Positions 54,884 through 64,000 of a DNA stretch of 64,000 nucleotides are shown piece by piece. How positions within the stretch are numbered: position 1 is the first letter of the stretch; each line of letters begins with the position of its first letter. The DNA is from Gnomoniopsis sp. IMI 355080 (Eukaryota; Ascomycota; Sordariomycetes; Diaporthales; Gnomoniaceae), in the NCBI GenBank assembly GCA_027946555.1, contig JAPEVC010000118.1:49539-113538 (forward strand), in the 5' to 3' direction. The translations under genes and the position numbers were made by a program. The notes below the pieces were generated by a model, which saw nothing but the letters and a program-made list of their open reading frames with translations, was not told the DNA's origin and ran no database searches.

Positions 54884-56298
54884 ATGGCCAGCTCAAAGCC
54901 CACCATCCTTCACATCGGCGATCCCATCAAATACAACCCCCAAACGCAGGCTCTGCTCGCCCAGAACTTTAACATCATCCGTCCCAGCACCGCAGAGCGC
55001 CAGCGGCCCGCTTTCCTACGCGCATTGCGCGAGCGCAAATGGGGTGATTTCGCCGCTATCATGCGGCCCTTTTGGGGCACCGGTGGCGAGATGGGCAAAT
55101 GGGACAATGAGCTGATCGGGGCGCTGCCAGCGAGCGTGCGTGTATTTGCGAGCGCAGGCGCTGGATTTGACTGGGCGGATACGGAGGCGTTGGGGAGGAG
55201 GGGTGAGTTACATAGCCTTTTTTATTACTGTTGAATCTTTTTTTTGCATATTTTTCCACACTTACTGTGTATTAGCCTCTTCAACAGGGAGGTCTATTTT
55301 TTGCGACCTACTCGAATCAAAGCGCGTAGGCGCGATGAAGAACCTTGAAGGCGCTGAAGCAAAAGTTGCCTGCTGGAAGAGAATTGAGGCGGATATGAAA
55401 ACGAGAATCGTATATGGCTAACGTACTTAACTACAAAGGCATCATCTACTGCAACGGCGGCCTGGCAGCAGCCGAATCGGTGGCCGACTTCGCCGTCGCC
55501 ATGGTCATCTCAACCTTCCGCCAGTTGCCATGGACCACAGGTGCTGCTCTAATCCCGTACGTGAGCTCGTCCAGCAGCAGCAGTCCCAACAAAGCCGCCG
55601 AGGCCGCCTTCGCCTTCTCGCACACGCACACCACCGCCCACGCCCGCAACCCGCGCAACCACACGCTCGGCATCATCGGCCTCGGCAAGATCGGCCAACT
55701 CCTCGCCGCCAAGCTGGGCAACCCAAGCATGGGCATGAAGATTGCCTACTACGACGTGGAGCGCAAACCCGGCGAGCTCGAACAACAGCTCGGCGCCACG
55801 TTTTATCCGACGCTGGAGGCGTTGCTGGGCGTCAGCGATTGCGCGGTGCTGTGCACGCCTGCGTCGCCCGATGGCGGGACGGTGATCAACGCGCATAGCC
55901 TGGCGTGGCTGAAGCGAGGGGGCCGGTTCGTGAATATCGCGCGTGGGAGCCTGGTGGACGAGGAGGCGCTGGCGGATGCGCTGGAGAGTGGGGTGGTGAG
56001 TTCGGCGGGTTTGGATGTGCATGCGGACGAGCCGCGGGTGAGTCGGCGATTGTTGGGATTCGCGGGGCTGGATATTGCTGCAGCAGGGACGCAGGGGGGC
56101 AAGTTGGATGCAAAGGGCCAAGGGCTCAATCCGGGGAGGGTGCTGTTGACATGTCACAATGCCGGAGGAACGGTAGAGACGCACATTGGCTTCGAGGAGT
56201 TGGCGATGAGGAATGTGTTGGCGGTGCTAAGCGGCAAGGACGCGATCACGCCTGTGAACTTGCACTTTCTGAAGGGGGCTAGGGAGAGTAGACTCTAA
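54884..56298 (+). CDS. D-isomer-specific 2-hydroxyacid dehydrogenase
   Basis: Exons 54884-55202 and 55439-56298 flank a 236-nt intron (GTGAGT...CAAAG), long for this window; splicing gives EALGRRGIIYCNGG and 392 aa. The first exon holds the catalytic-domain start; exon 2 carries ESVADFAVAMVISTFR, the NAD-binding GIIGLGKIGQLLAAKLG, the Arg loop NIARGSLVDEEALADAL, the Glu motif AGLDVHADEP, and the His motif LTCHNAGGTVETHIGFEE. All three catalytic residues are present. The family reduces 2-oxo acids (glyoxylate, hydroxypyruvate, mandelate type) to D-hydroxy acids with NAD(P)H. A Ser-rich insert (VSSSSSSSPNK) sits before the NAD domain. Exon 2 is GC-rich compared with the AT-rich flank. No targeting signal is seen; probably cytosolic. 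Confidence 0.92.
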
Positions 56299-56617
56299 GA
56301 CTTGGGGATGAGTTGGAGCGAGAAATCACGGTTCTAAATGGATATGAATTGATCACCATCGACTGGTTGAGTCTGTCTCAGATAGAAAAAGCGTCGTTTG
56401 CATTATGGACACAGGTTGAGTGTTATTAGTAAAGTTTCCTTTGAGGGTATCGCACCACGCTTCTCTCCCATCGAAAATGTCAGGAGATGTTGTGGCCTGC
56501 CACGTCTATCTCCATCAACTGAGACAAGAACATGTAAACTCGGGCAGCTTTGCCAGCTAGAATATATATACACCTTTCCGACCACTGAGATTGTTCGCCA
56601 TAACAGCCCCATACAGC
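56299..56617. other. Convergent 3' flanks, 0.3 kb
   Basis: Short AT-rich spacer between the dehydrogenase and the receptor-like gene. Nothing is seen. Confidence 0.65.
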
Positions 56618-58765
56618 CTACAGGCCCCGTCCAATGAAGTCGTCAGGATGCGGAGCCAGCGTTGCTGGAGGCGGGCTCGGACTGCGCGAGATTGGCACAT
56701 TCCGCCTGCCCGAGCCAGGGTGATATCGATGTGTCCGTGAGCCCTGTTGCTCCCTCTCCACCTCCTGCCGCCTCTCCTCCTCATCGAGCTCATCCTCCTC
56801 ATCATCGTAGTGGCGGGCACGATTAGAGGACGCGCGGCTTCGACTCTGTGAACGGCGACTCCGTCCACGCCTGCCCTCACGCTCCCGATCGTGGATATGC
56901 ACGTGCACATGAACGTTCTGGGGCTGTTGCGAGCCATTGCCCTCGTTCAAGTACGGTGCAACGTGTGGGGCCAGGCTGTGCCAGTCCGTCGGAGTTCCGC
57001 TTGCGCGTGGAGCAGCCTCCTCCTCCTCATCCTCGACGTACTCGACGTCATGACGGTCTGCGTGAGGGTCAGGAGAGGGCGTGTAATCGCCACGGGCTTC
57101 CTTGCGCTGCTGCCTTCGCTTATCGCGCCTCGATGTGCCGCCGCCAGCACCCACAGCCGCCGCGCTAGGTAGCGGACTCACACGCGCAGGCGAGGGTGAG
57201 CGAGAATCAGGCTCGTAATTCTGCGTTCGCGAAGATGGACCGCGTTGACGCTGATCGCGCCTTGAGGATCCACGACCACCGATGGCGCCAATGCCGACGA
57301 CGGTCGTGTCGCGTGAGTCGAATGAAGGTCTTTGGCCGCTGCCCTGGCCTTCGTTGTCGTAGTGGAAGCCCTGCGTTTGCGAGGGCGTAACGGAGGGCGA
57401 CTCGGAGTCGGAGTGGTACTTGCGGTTGTCTTTGTATTTGCGCTTGTCGTAGGAACGATTGTCATTGCGCACTTCATCGCCATAGTAATAGTTGTTGGTG
57501 GTATTCTCCTCCTTTTTGGATTTGGACTTGGCGCCCCCGCCAAAGAGGGAAAAACCCTTGCCCTTGCCATCGTTGGAGCCCGAGGAGCGACGATTGTCGT
57601 ACTCGCGCTTGTCATTATACTCGCGGTTATCCTTGTTCTTCTCTGTAAAGGAGAATTTGTTGGTGTGCTTGTCGCCCTTTTCGACCTTCTTCTTGCCGCC
57701 GCAGAATTTGAAGCTCAGCTTATTACCGCTCTTCTTCTTCATCAGATACCACATCAGAAGAAGCATCATTAGCAGTCCCAGGATGCCACCGATGACACTG
57801 CCTGCGATGGTCCCCGTGCTGACGCCTCCAGAACCACCATTGCTTCCATTACTCCCGTTGCTCCCGTTAGCCCCCACAACGCCAGCCTGTCCGATGGCCG
57901 TGTACGTGGTTGACGCGCCGTCACTACCGGTGGTCGTATACTGTACACTGGTCAGGAATGTGACACCGCTGGCACTACCAGTGGCGCCGGCCACCGCCGT
58001 GAACGTGGTACTAGAGCCGTCCGTCGCCGTCGTGGTTATCGTGACGCTGGACCCTCCTAGCCCGCTCGCGGCGCTGGCGGCGGCGGCCGACGCTGAGGAC
58101 GCCGATGCTGCTGATGCGGATGATCGCGATGCCGCAGCTACGGCACTGCTGGACGAAGCCGCTGAGGCGCTGCTAATGGAAGCGTCAAGGACAGCTTGTG
58201 GTTCGTCGATCATGGCAATGATGGTGGGTGTGGCGAAGCACCTGTACATACTCCGGGTTGGCGTTCCGGTCCATTGAAAGGTGCCGCATGCAGGTGCGGC
58301 GGAATCGGTGCAGCATGCAGTCTTTGGGCCGGCAGACGTGCATTTTGAAGATTGGACGGCTTCGTAGTTCAGACAGATGGTGTAGAACTCAGTTAAACCG
58401 GCAGTGCTGCAGGCGACGACATTATCGGTGTTAGTGGCGCATGTCAGCGGCGATTCACAGACATAGGCTTTTGACGATAAACCCGAGTACCAGCCACATG
58501 TCTGTGAATTCTCCCACGTGTTTGAAGAGGCTGTAGATGAGTCCTGGCGAAGGCGGAGTTCTATTGCTGCTTGTGAAGGCGGTGGTGTTGTTGTGGGTGC
58601 TGGTAGTGCTGATAGGGCGTTGTCGACGTCGGTATCTCGCAGAACTGGTGACTGGATCTGAGTTGGCTTACTTGGGTCGGCGCCCCGGATATCGAGAGTC
58701 CATGGCAAGCGGGCGGTGACCTGGCACGTCAAGGCAGCTAGAGCCAGTGGTATTGAATATCTCAT
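56618..58765 (-). CDS. Cys-rich receptor-like type I membrane protein
   Basis: Single exon, 715 aa from the ATG at 58765 (the frame upstream lacks a signal peptide). A signal peptide (MRYSIPLALAALTCQVTA) leads to a Cys-rich module: CGWYSGLSSKAYVC, LTCATNTDNVVAC, YTICLNYEAVQSSKC, TACC, CGTFQWTGTPTRSMYRC. I know this fungal extracellular pattern but not its ligand. A ~75-residue Ser/Ala tract, Ser/Thr and Gly/Asn-Gly-Ser repeats form a stalk, then one TM helix (GGILGLLMMLLLMWYLM) and KKK. The ~370-residue cytosolic tail is disordered: basic KDN/REY repeats, SR-type repeats (SRRSQSRSRAS), a VHVHVHIHDRERE stretch and an acidic DDEEDELDEEE block. The layout suggests a wall-linked sensor with a signalling tail; function is inferred. 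Confidence 0.8.
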   Translation of the reverse strand: MRYSIPLALAALTCQVTARLPWTLDIRGADPSKPTQIQSPVLRDTDVDNALSALPAPTTTPPPSQAAIELRLRQDSSTASSNTWENSQTCGWYSGLSSKAYVCESPLTCATNTDNVVACSTAGLTEFYTICLNYEAVQSSKCTSAGPKTACCTDSAAPACGTFQWTGTPTRSMYRCFATPTIIAMIDEPQAVLDASISSASAASSSSAVAAASRSSASAASASSASAAAASAASGLGGSSVTITTTATDGSSTTFTAVAGATGSASGVTFLTSVQYTTTGSDGASTTYTAIGQAGVVGANGSNGSNGSNGGSGGVSTGTIAGSVIGGILGLLMMLLLMWYLMKKKSGNKLSFKFCGGKKKVEKGDKHTNKFSFTEKNKDNREYNDKREYDNRRSSGSNDGKGKGFSLFGGGAKSKSKKEENTTNNYYYGDEVRNDNRSYDKRKYKDNRKYHSDSESPSVTPSQTQGFHYDNEGQGSGQRPSFDSRDTTVVGIGAIGGRGSSRRDQRQRGPSSRTQNYEPDSRSPSPARVSPLPSAAAVGAGGGTSRRDKRRQQRKEARGDYTPSPDPHADRHDVEYVEDEEEEAAPRASGTPTDWHSLAPHVAPYLNEGNGSQQPQNVHVHVHIHDREREGRRGRSRRSQSRSRASSNRARHYDDEEDELDEEERRQEVEREQQGSRTHRYHPGSGRRNVPISRSPSPPPATLAPHPDDFIGRGL

Positions 58766-60643
58766 GATGGCTGTGTGTGTGAATGAATGGTTATGTGTGT
58801 GGCTTGAGAATGTCTCAAAGAGTTTCGGAACCTCGAAAACCTCGAAACCAATCCCGAGGTTGACGGGGAGAGGCAATCGATGGGGTTGGTTTTATGTTAG
58901 GAATCCATGGACTGTGGGAAATAAAACAAAGCGCTTGATATACAATAGAGCAATGGCAGTTGTGACGGATAACAATAAGAACAATGGGCGGTTATGGAAG
59001 AGGCAAGAAAGCAAAGAAGCAGGCAGAAAAGTGATGTCGCCAGAGAATGGGATTGTTGGCTGTGACAATAGGCAAAGGCGGAGAGGGAAGTGGAGACTCT
59101 TTTCTTCTCCAGCCACCGACTCGATCCTTGCAGAAGCGAGCGTGTGTGTGCCTGAGCGCGATAGTTCTAGAAGGCGTGAGCGAAGAAAAAGAACTACGCA
59201 GTAGAGAGGGCGCCGATGATTCTTGTTTGCATTGAATTGTAAGAGAGCTGTGTGGACAATGTCGCAAGGAGGGGTGTAATATGCAGTGCAGGATGCACGA
59301 TGGTGTTGCAGCTTTCAAATGGTATGAGAATGTGAAAGAAGGAGAAAAAAAGAGCCACATCACAGACTGGCAGCTGACTTATTGCCTGCACCTACTATGT
59401 ATGCGCCTATGCCTACCTACCTGGCAGCCCTGGGTGCTCTATTCCTGGAAACCTTGATTTTCTTGCCATGGCGTATCATTGCTGGAAGCCGACCAGTAGC
59501 CGCCGAGGTGGGTTCACAAAGTCCGCGATTGCTCCTTCTGGCGCTTGCAATCAATCTGCGTCCCGGAAGGTTCGTCTGATTCACACCCGCGTGAACACAG
59601 CCCGACAGCAAATACGTTGTACGTTGCACTCTACATGCAGACATGCCGTGCGTCCCGAACTTAAAGACAAGGTAGGGGAGCATGCCTGATCTGCAGCAGC
59701 TGACGAAGCTTCTCTTCTTCCCCACATAAGGTAGTTAGTAGTTATGAGTTCAACGCGGAAGTCGGCTTCATGTTGACGGTGGGAAAAAAAGACAAGAATT
59801 ACTGTGGAAGGTCGTCGGTTTTGCGATTGATAGGGCCTCGAACCCGTCCTCGGCGTCTCTGGACCAATCGCTTGCATGCGGGAGCCTGGCGCTAGCTCTG
59901 ACATTCCTGATGGGTTCCTTGTGCGAATCGAGCACTTTCCCAGGTCTCGACCCTGCAGGGTCGTTTCCAAAAAGAGGATCATCACTCAATTTCCATCAGA
60001 CTGAAAGACTAATAGCTCTCCTGATGCACGAATCACGAAATGTGTGACATTGGTCAATATGCTTTGTCTGCATCGACAGCAAAGGATGATCGAGCTGATA
60101 TTCAATTCGTCTCCATCTTTGGGGTTCGGGTTGTCCACATTTGCGTTATCAAGCCGTTCTCGTTACCATCTTCAGCACCAGCCTCACCGGTGGTCAGCGT
60201 GAAGTGCGCCACTCTACGTGGAAGAGCCTCGAGTATGCATCCGGGAGGTGTCGTCGAGACATTTTGGTCGGTGTCGTCTTGACGCCTGACCGATAGGATG
60301 GCGGGGAAGGCGGGGACAGCGACCTCTTAAGTCTTCCACGCCGTGCTGAGGAATGTTGGTGTCTCACAGCTCCCCAGCTCGGCCAGAAAACACCTGAGAC
60401 ATCAACCACTTGCGCTCATGACATCTCTCCGTCTTCACCATGAGATCCTCGACAAGGCTGGTAAACTATTGCCATCGCTCTCCCTCTGCATGGCATGGAC
60501 TCTTTAGCAAAGGGCGAGTGCTCCTTTGAGCTGGGAGTGCGTTCTGCCTCTCTTCCCTCTTCCCGCTTCTTTTCTTTTCGAACTTCTGTTGGGTTACAAG
60601 TCCTTCAGAGAACAGGATCGACCCATTGGGCGCACTCGCTGTG
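58766..60643. other. Intergenic, 1.9 kb
   Basis: Divergent promoter region between the receptor-like and the 4-TM genes. The pyrimidine-rich stretch near 60540-60580 is a probable leader. Short frames here are shadows. Confidence 0.6.
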
Positions 60644-62677
60644 ATGGAGTCATCCAGCTCTTCCTCTATCGGAATTTACTCTGACGGCGTGTACGACAAG
60701 GTGGAAGGCCAGTCTCGAACTGTAGCCACCAACAAGCCGCTGCCAAAGGTGAAGCCACCAGTGCTTCCAGCTGTAATGATGGCCTGCCTGATCTTGCTCT
60801 TCACAACCTGCTTCGTTGGCATCTTGCTGGCGGGTCTTCACTTTGGCCATCGTGTAACGTCAGGCGACTGTCTCGGCCAGAGTTGGGTCATGTTCTCGGT
60901 ACGTTCCGCCGCCCCATCCATCTCTTTTAGCCAAGCCAATCGAAAAAAAGTCTATCATAGTTTGACAGGCCAGCTAATTGCCACATGTTGATTTGAAATG
61001 CGTCGACGTCTCGCTAACCCCTGATGCAGTCCCTCTTGGGCTTGTTGTATATCACACTGCATCTGCAAGCCGCTTTAAAGAGCGAACCGGTCAACCGCAA
61101 CCAACCTCCCTCAGAAAATCCGCTTCACGCCTCCGTCATTGTCGTTGCGCGCCTGGACACCATCGCCTGGCTGGTCTCCCTAATTGTCGTGTCCGTGGCC
61201 GTGTCCAAGGACCCCGCGCCCATATCCTGTGTCGACTTGGCGGCTTGTGTCGCCGTGATGTGAGTTTGAGATTGTCTTCTTTACAGGTGGGGTTGCTGAG
61301 GGATCACCGTTCGCCTCCATGCAGTCGAGTGGAGCCACTTCGGATGCACGGTGAGGTGGATCACTGGGGATTCAATATTGAGGCTGGGGGAGTTCGATAT
61401 CGAAGATTCGAGTATAAAGAAATGTTGACTTCAAGAACTGATGAATATCCCCTCTCTACAGCCCGGCTATCATCTTCATCCTCTGCATCACCGAGAAAGC
61501 CACGCGGCCCTTCGACCTCCCTTACCTCACCAACCCCTCCTCCGCCTCCAGCACCATCACTTGTCGTGTATCAGACTTCATGCCAGCCATGCCGGAGGTC
61601 TCCGTCGAAGACAGCATCTCTCGTCGGGGGTCGAGTCATTCGACCTCATCGTCTTCTTCCCGCAACGGCCGTGCGCCCCGGCCAAACTCTCACACCCAGC
61701 ACGCCGCCGCCATCGCCGCAGCCAATGTCGGTCAACCTGCTGGCCTAAGCGGTCCCCGACCGCCGCCGCCGACTGTCAAGGAGGCCCGGCCATGGAACTT
61801 TACAAGCTTCGACCATCGGACGAAAGAGGAGCTTTCTGCATCGGTGACAGCGGCGACACAAGTCAGCGAAGCGAGGCACCATGTCGGCGGACCCAGGGCA
61901 CTGGCTGTGTCGGAAAAGGCCATGCAGACGGGTGTGCTTCCGCCGCCAGTATGTTTTGAGCCCAAGGCTGTGCAATTACCGACGGGAGAGGCCAACAAGG
62001 AGAATGGTCATGCGGCAGCGTCCCGAGCCCCGAGCCAAGCAAGCTCCGGCACCTGGCGGGGAGACTGGTCCAACCTAGCAGCAGAGACGGGATATCAAAG
62101 CACACCAACTACGCCGGCGTCAACACCTGGCATAGGATCCTACGGGTCGTTCAAGGCGGCAAATCGGTGCCTTTCGCCCGTGGTCGAGGAATCTCGTCGA
62201 CTATCGGGCCCGGTGCAGCAAGCCTCGATTCCGACAGAGAATCCCGTCTATAGACCACGACAATTAGCCCCTCAATTCTCGCCCGCACCCTCCACAACAA
62301 CCCGCACGCGGTGCTTTCCTACGCCACGAAGCAACGGCCCCTCGTCGTACACCTACAGCAGCAGCAGCAGCAGCAGCAACAGCAACAACCCGCCCTCAAG
62401 CGGCTATTCTTACGACAGGGCGAGCATACCGAGACCACCGCCGCCTGTTGCCACGGACCCAAAAGCGGGGTCATCACCAGCGCGGGTAAGGTTGATGCGA
62501 GCGCAGGAGGCACTGAAGCTTAGGGGAGGAACGAAGGATACGGTGGTGATGTTGAAACGACCACCGAGGCTTACGGGGGATGGAAGGCCGCCTCGTGAGG
62601 ATTCGCGTGTGGCGGTAAGCAGTGCACCTGTAAGGCCTGAGTATTTGAGGATGCCGGGCTCTTTTGAAGACTATTGA
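60644..62677 (+). CDS. Four-TM (MARVEL-like topology) protein with long disordered tail
   Basis: Proposed exons 60644-60898, 61030-61254, 61325-61350, 61462-62677; introns of 131 (GTACGT...GCAG), 70 (GTGATG...GCAG) and 111 nt (GTGAGG...ACAG). All phases agree; 573 aa. The tiny 26-nt third exon and the GTGATG donor are the least certain parts. TM1 is VMMACLILLFTTCFVGILLAG, TM2 SLLGLLYITLHLQAAL, TM3 ARLDTIAWLVSLIVVSVAVS, TM4 RPAIIFILCITEKATRPF. After TM4 the ~370-residue tail is Ser/Pro/Thr-rich with a CAG-encoded Ser run. The pattern of four helices plus ARLDTIxWL recalls fungal MARVEL-like plasma membrane proteins involved in membrane domains; the assignment is moderate. Confidence 0.7.
62353..62388. 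repeat. CAG/CAA coding microsatellite (poly-Ser)
   Basis: A run of AGC/CAG trinucleotides with some CAA, within the disordered tail of the four-TM protein; in the coding frame it gives Ser with Asn interruptions. Length variation would stay in frame. Confidence 0.8.
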
Positions 62678-63189
62678 TCGAGAAGCGATCGTAGGCGGGC
62701 TGTGAGCATGCTCTTGTATACCACCGCGTGTGTGTGATGAAGAAACGAGCACAATACCCAATGAATTTCTAGTGATCTTCATCTATCTGATACTTGAGTC
62801 GAATTGTGACAGAAACAGACATTTCTAGAAACATAGTTGCATTGCTTTCATATGGTCTCTGGGAGGTGATAATCCCCGTGCAGGTCAAGAAGGGCGAAGA
62901 CGCTTGGCTTCGATGTATATATGAACAATATACCTTTGGATTTGTAGGGTGAGTGATATATATAACCCACAAACTGTGAGTGTTTGTCTCACTGTCAATG
63001 CCTCCCTAGGCACCTCTCGGTCTCCCAAAGTGGTCTTTTCATCCCACACATGCAGCCTTATCTACCGTAACGCCATACAATGCTTGTCGAATCAAATCAA
63101 AAGCCACCCGTCCACAAAGCTGTAAGCCACACAGATACGGTGGCCTCACAGCATCATGTGTAACACCACCAAACTGGACATCTCTTTTT
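62678..63189. other. Intergenic, 0.5 kb
   Basis: Convergent 3' flanks. No supported feature. Confidence 0.6.
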
Positions 63190-64000
63190 CTAGAAAAAGT
63201 GGCTCGCATCCTGTAACATAGCCAACTCTGGACACCATTCCACCGCCTTGGCTTTCTGCCAGGACGACAGCCACCGAAACGGCTGGTGGTACCCCAGCGG
63301 CCGGTCGTGCCACACCGTCTCCACAGCAAACGCCTTAGCCGCCGTTGTGTCCGGCAACTGGTACCCCTTCTCCTCGCTCTTTTCTTTCAACTGCCAGTAA
63401 AACCACTGGTCTTCGAATTTCTGCCAGCTCGGCACCAGCCGATTGGCCGCCTCGCCCGCCTCGTCCCCTTCCTCGGCCTTGACCCGCGCAATCTCGGCAT
63501 TGTGCTCTTCCAGGACCTCCTCAAAGGACCGCACGGCCGGATCGTTGATGACCTCGAGCATGGCGCGCGGGTTACGCAGCGAGAGCCCGCCGTTGTAGCC
63601 GACACCGTACTGGCTGGCAATGGGCGCGCCGACGAGGTCCCAGTGGGCGAAATCCTCGATGGCGGCCTCGCTGTTGGCGCAGATGACGCTGTCGGCCTGG
63701 AATAGGAGGACGCGGTCGGCGCTGGCGAATTGCTCCCAGAACCAGGGCTGGGTGAGGAAGATGCTGACGGACTGGTGGGAGGGGAAGGTTGTTTCGTCGG
63801 GGAGGAAGAAGATCTTGATGCGCTGCTCGCGCATCAGGCGGCGAAAGGCAGGCGAAGGGGGCTCGATCCAGTTGGGGCGCAGGGTGACGAGGACGACGGG
63901 CCATTTGGGGCCGAGAAGCTGGGCGAAGTGAAGCATGAGAGGCACGAGATTGGGGATCTTGGAAGGGTCGGTCTCCATGATGACGGCGGCCGAGTCGGGG
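63190..64000 (-). CDS. DUF5672 (glycosyltransferase-like) protein, 5' end beyond window
   Basis: The minus-strand frame is open from the TAG-type end at 63190 up to the window edge, so the protein starts outside; at least 269 residues are visible. Just before the edge it reads AAVIMETD, the N-terminal strand of the domain. Core motifs: NLVPLMLHFAQLLGPKWPVVLVT, IKIFFLPDETTF, FWEQFASADRVLLFQADSVI (with the DxD-like QADSVI), YNGGLSLRNPRAMLEVI, and FEDQWFYWQL. This family has a GT-A-like fold with a D-x-D analogue and is thought to be glycosyltransferase-like; substrates are unknown. The C-terminus (VEWCPELAMLQDASHFF) looks complete. A long acidic insert (RVKAEEGDEAGEAAN) sits in the middle. Confidence 0.85.
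   Translation of the reverse strand, partial: PDSAAVIMETDPSKIPNLVPLMLHFAQLLGPKWPVVLVTLRPNWIEPPSPAFRRLMREQRIKIFFLPDETTFPSHQSVSIFLTQPWFWEQFASADRVLLFQADSVICANSEAAIEDFAHWDLVGAPIASQYGVGYNGGLSLRNPRAMLEVINDPAVRSFEEVLEEHNAEIARVKAEEGDEAGEAANRLVPSWQKFEDQWFYWQLKEKSEEKGYQLPDTTAAKAFAVETVWHDRPLGYHQPFRWLSSWQKAKAVEWCPELAMLQDASHFF

Noticed and set aside
55549..56184. 211-codon minus frame opposite the D-2-hydroxyacid dehydrogenase
   Set aside because: Antisense shadow of GC-rich exon 2; Arg/Pro-rich composition is typical of such shadows.
56848..57772. Several plus frames opposite the receptor-like gene
   Set aside because: Shadows of repetitive coding DNA; no starts, splice sites or domains.
1..64000. CRISPR arrays, IS elements, bacterial operons, rRNA
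   Set aside because: None visible; the intron-bearing fungal genes rule out a prokaryotic reading.

Overview
The window is nuclear DNA from a filamentous ascomycete (Pezizomycotina; a Dothideomycete would fit, but that is inference). The evidence is short spliceosomal introns (mostly 50-105 nt, GT-AG with one likely GC-AG, some with CTAAC-type branch points), intergenic gaps of 0.3-3.7 kb, and fungus-specific families: HET, But2, AsaB/CmcJ-like, CorA-like two-TM proteins, a DUF5672 protein and Ser/Thr-rich surface proteins. There is no operon organisation. I rebuilt most gene models by hand, joining open frames at splice sites that keep phase.

Layout. 0-9 kb: a Sel1-repeat protein that may start outside the window, an HHE/hemerythrin-like protein that has lost metal ligands, and a membrane-anchored S33 tripeptidyl-peptidase-like hydrolase. 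8.7-14 kb: a seven-TM fungal membrane protein and a PAF-acetylhydrolase-like esterase. 16-18.3 kb: a HET-domain gene with an out-of-frame 12-bp-repeat extension. 19-20.7 kb: SRP54, the one clear housekeeping gene. 21.8-25.4 kb: a small TM protein, a polysaccharide deacetylase, and a 4-exon apple/PAN-like protein. 26.8-34.7 kb: a CorA-like membrane protein, a secreted But2 protein, a possible frameshifted mitochondrial gene, a single-TM coiled-coil-like protein and a Ser/Thr-rich type I surface protein. 35.6-41.6 kb: an AsaB/CmcJ-like oxygenase, a tail-anchored sulfotransferase-like protein and an FAD monooxygenase, which could be tailoring enzymes of a small metabolic cluster, although no backbone synthase is present. 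43.4-51.2 kb: a Pro-rich W-motif protein, a kinase-vWA fusion and a second CorA-like protein. 51.2-54.9 kb is gene-poor. 54.9-64 kb: a D-2-hydroxyacid dehydrogenase, a Cys-rich receptor-like surface protein, a 4-TM protein with a long disordered tail, and a DUF5672 gene cut by the window edge.

Themes. Much of the window looks accessory. It holds one HET gene, one kinase-vWA protein and two CorA-like proteins lacking GMN, all types often found in variable parts of fungal genomes. Three loci (HET, the second CorA-like gene, the small mitochondrial-type gene) can each be read through by skipping one base, which suggests gene decay or assembly indels. A perfect 10-bp palindrome, TACCTAGGTA, occurs six times, always in my intergenic regions, where about 0.06 copies would be expected by chance. 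The best candidates for an undescribed system are the kinase-vWA/CorA-like neighbourhood at 43-51 kb and the degenerate HHE protein; both are hypotheses.
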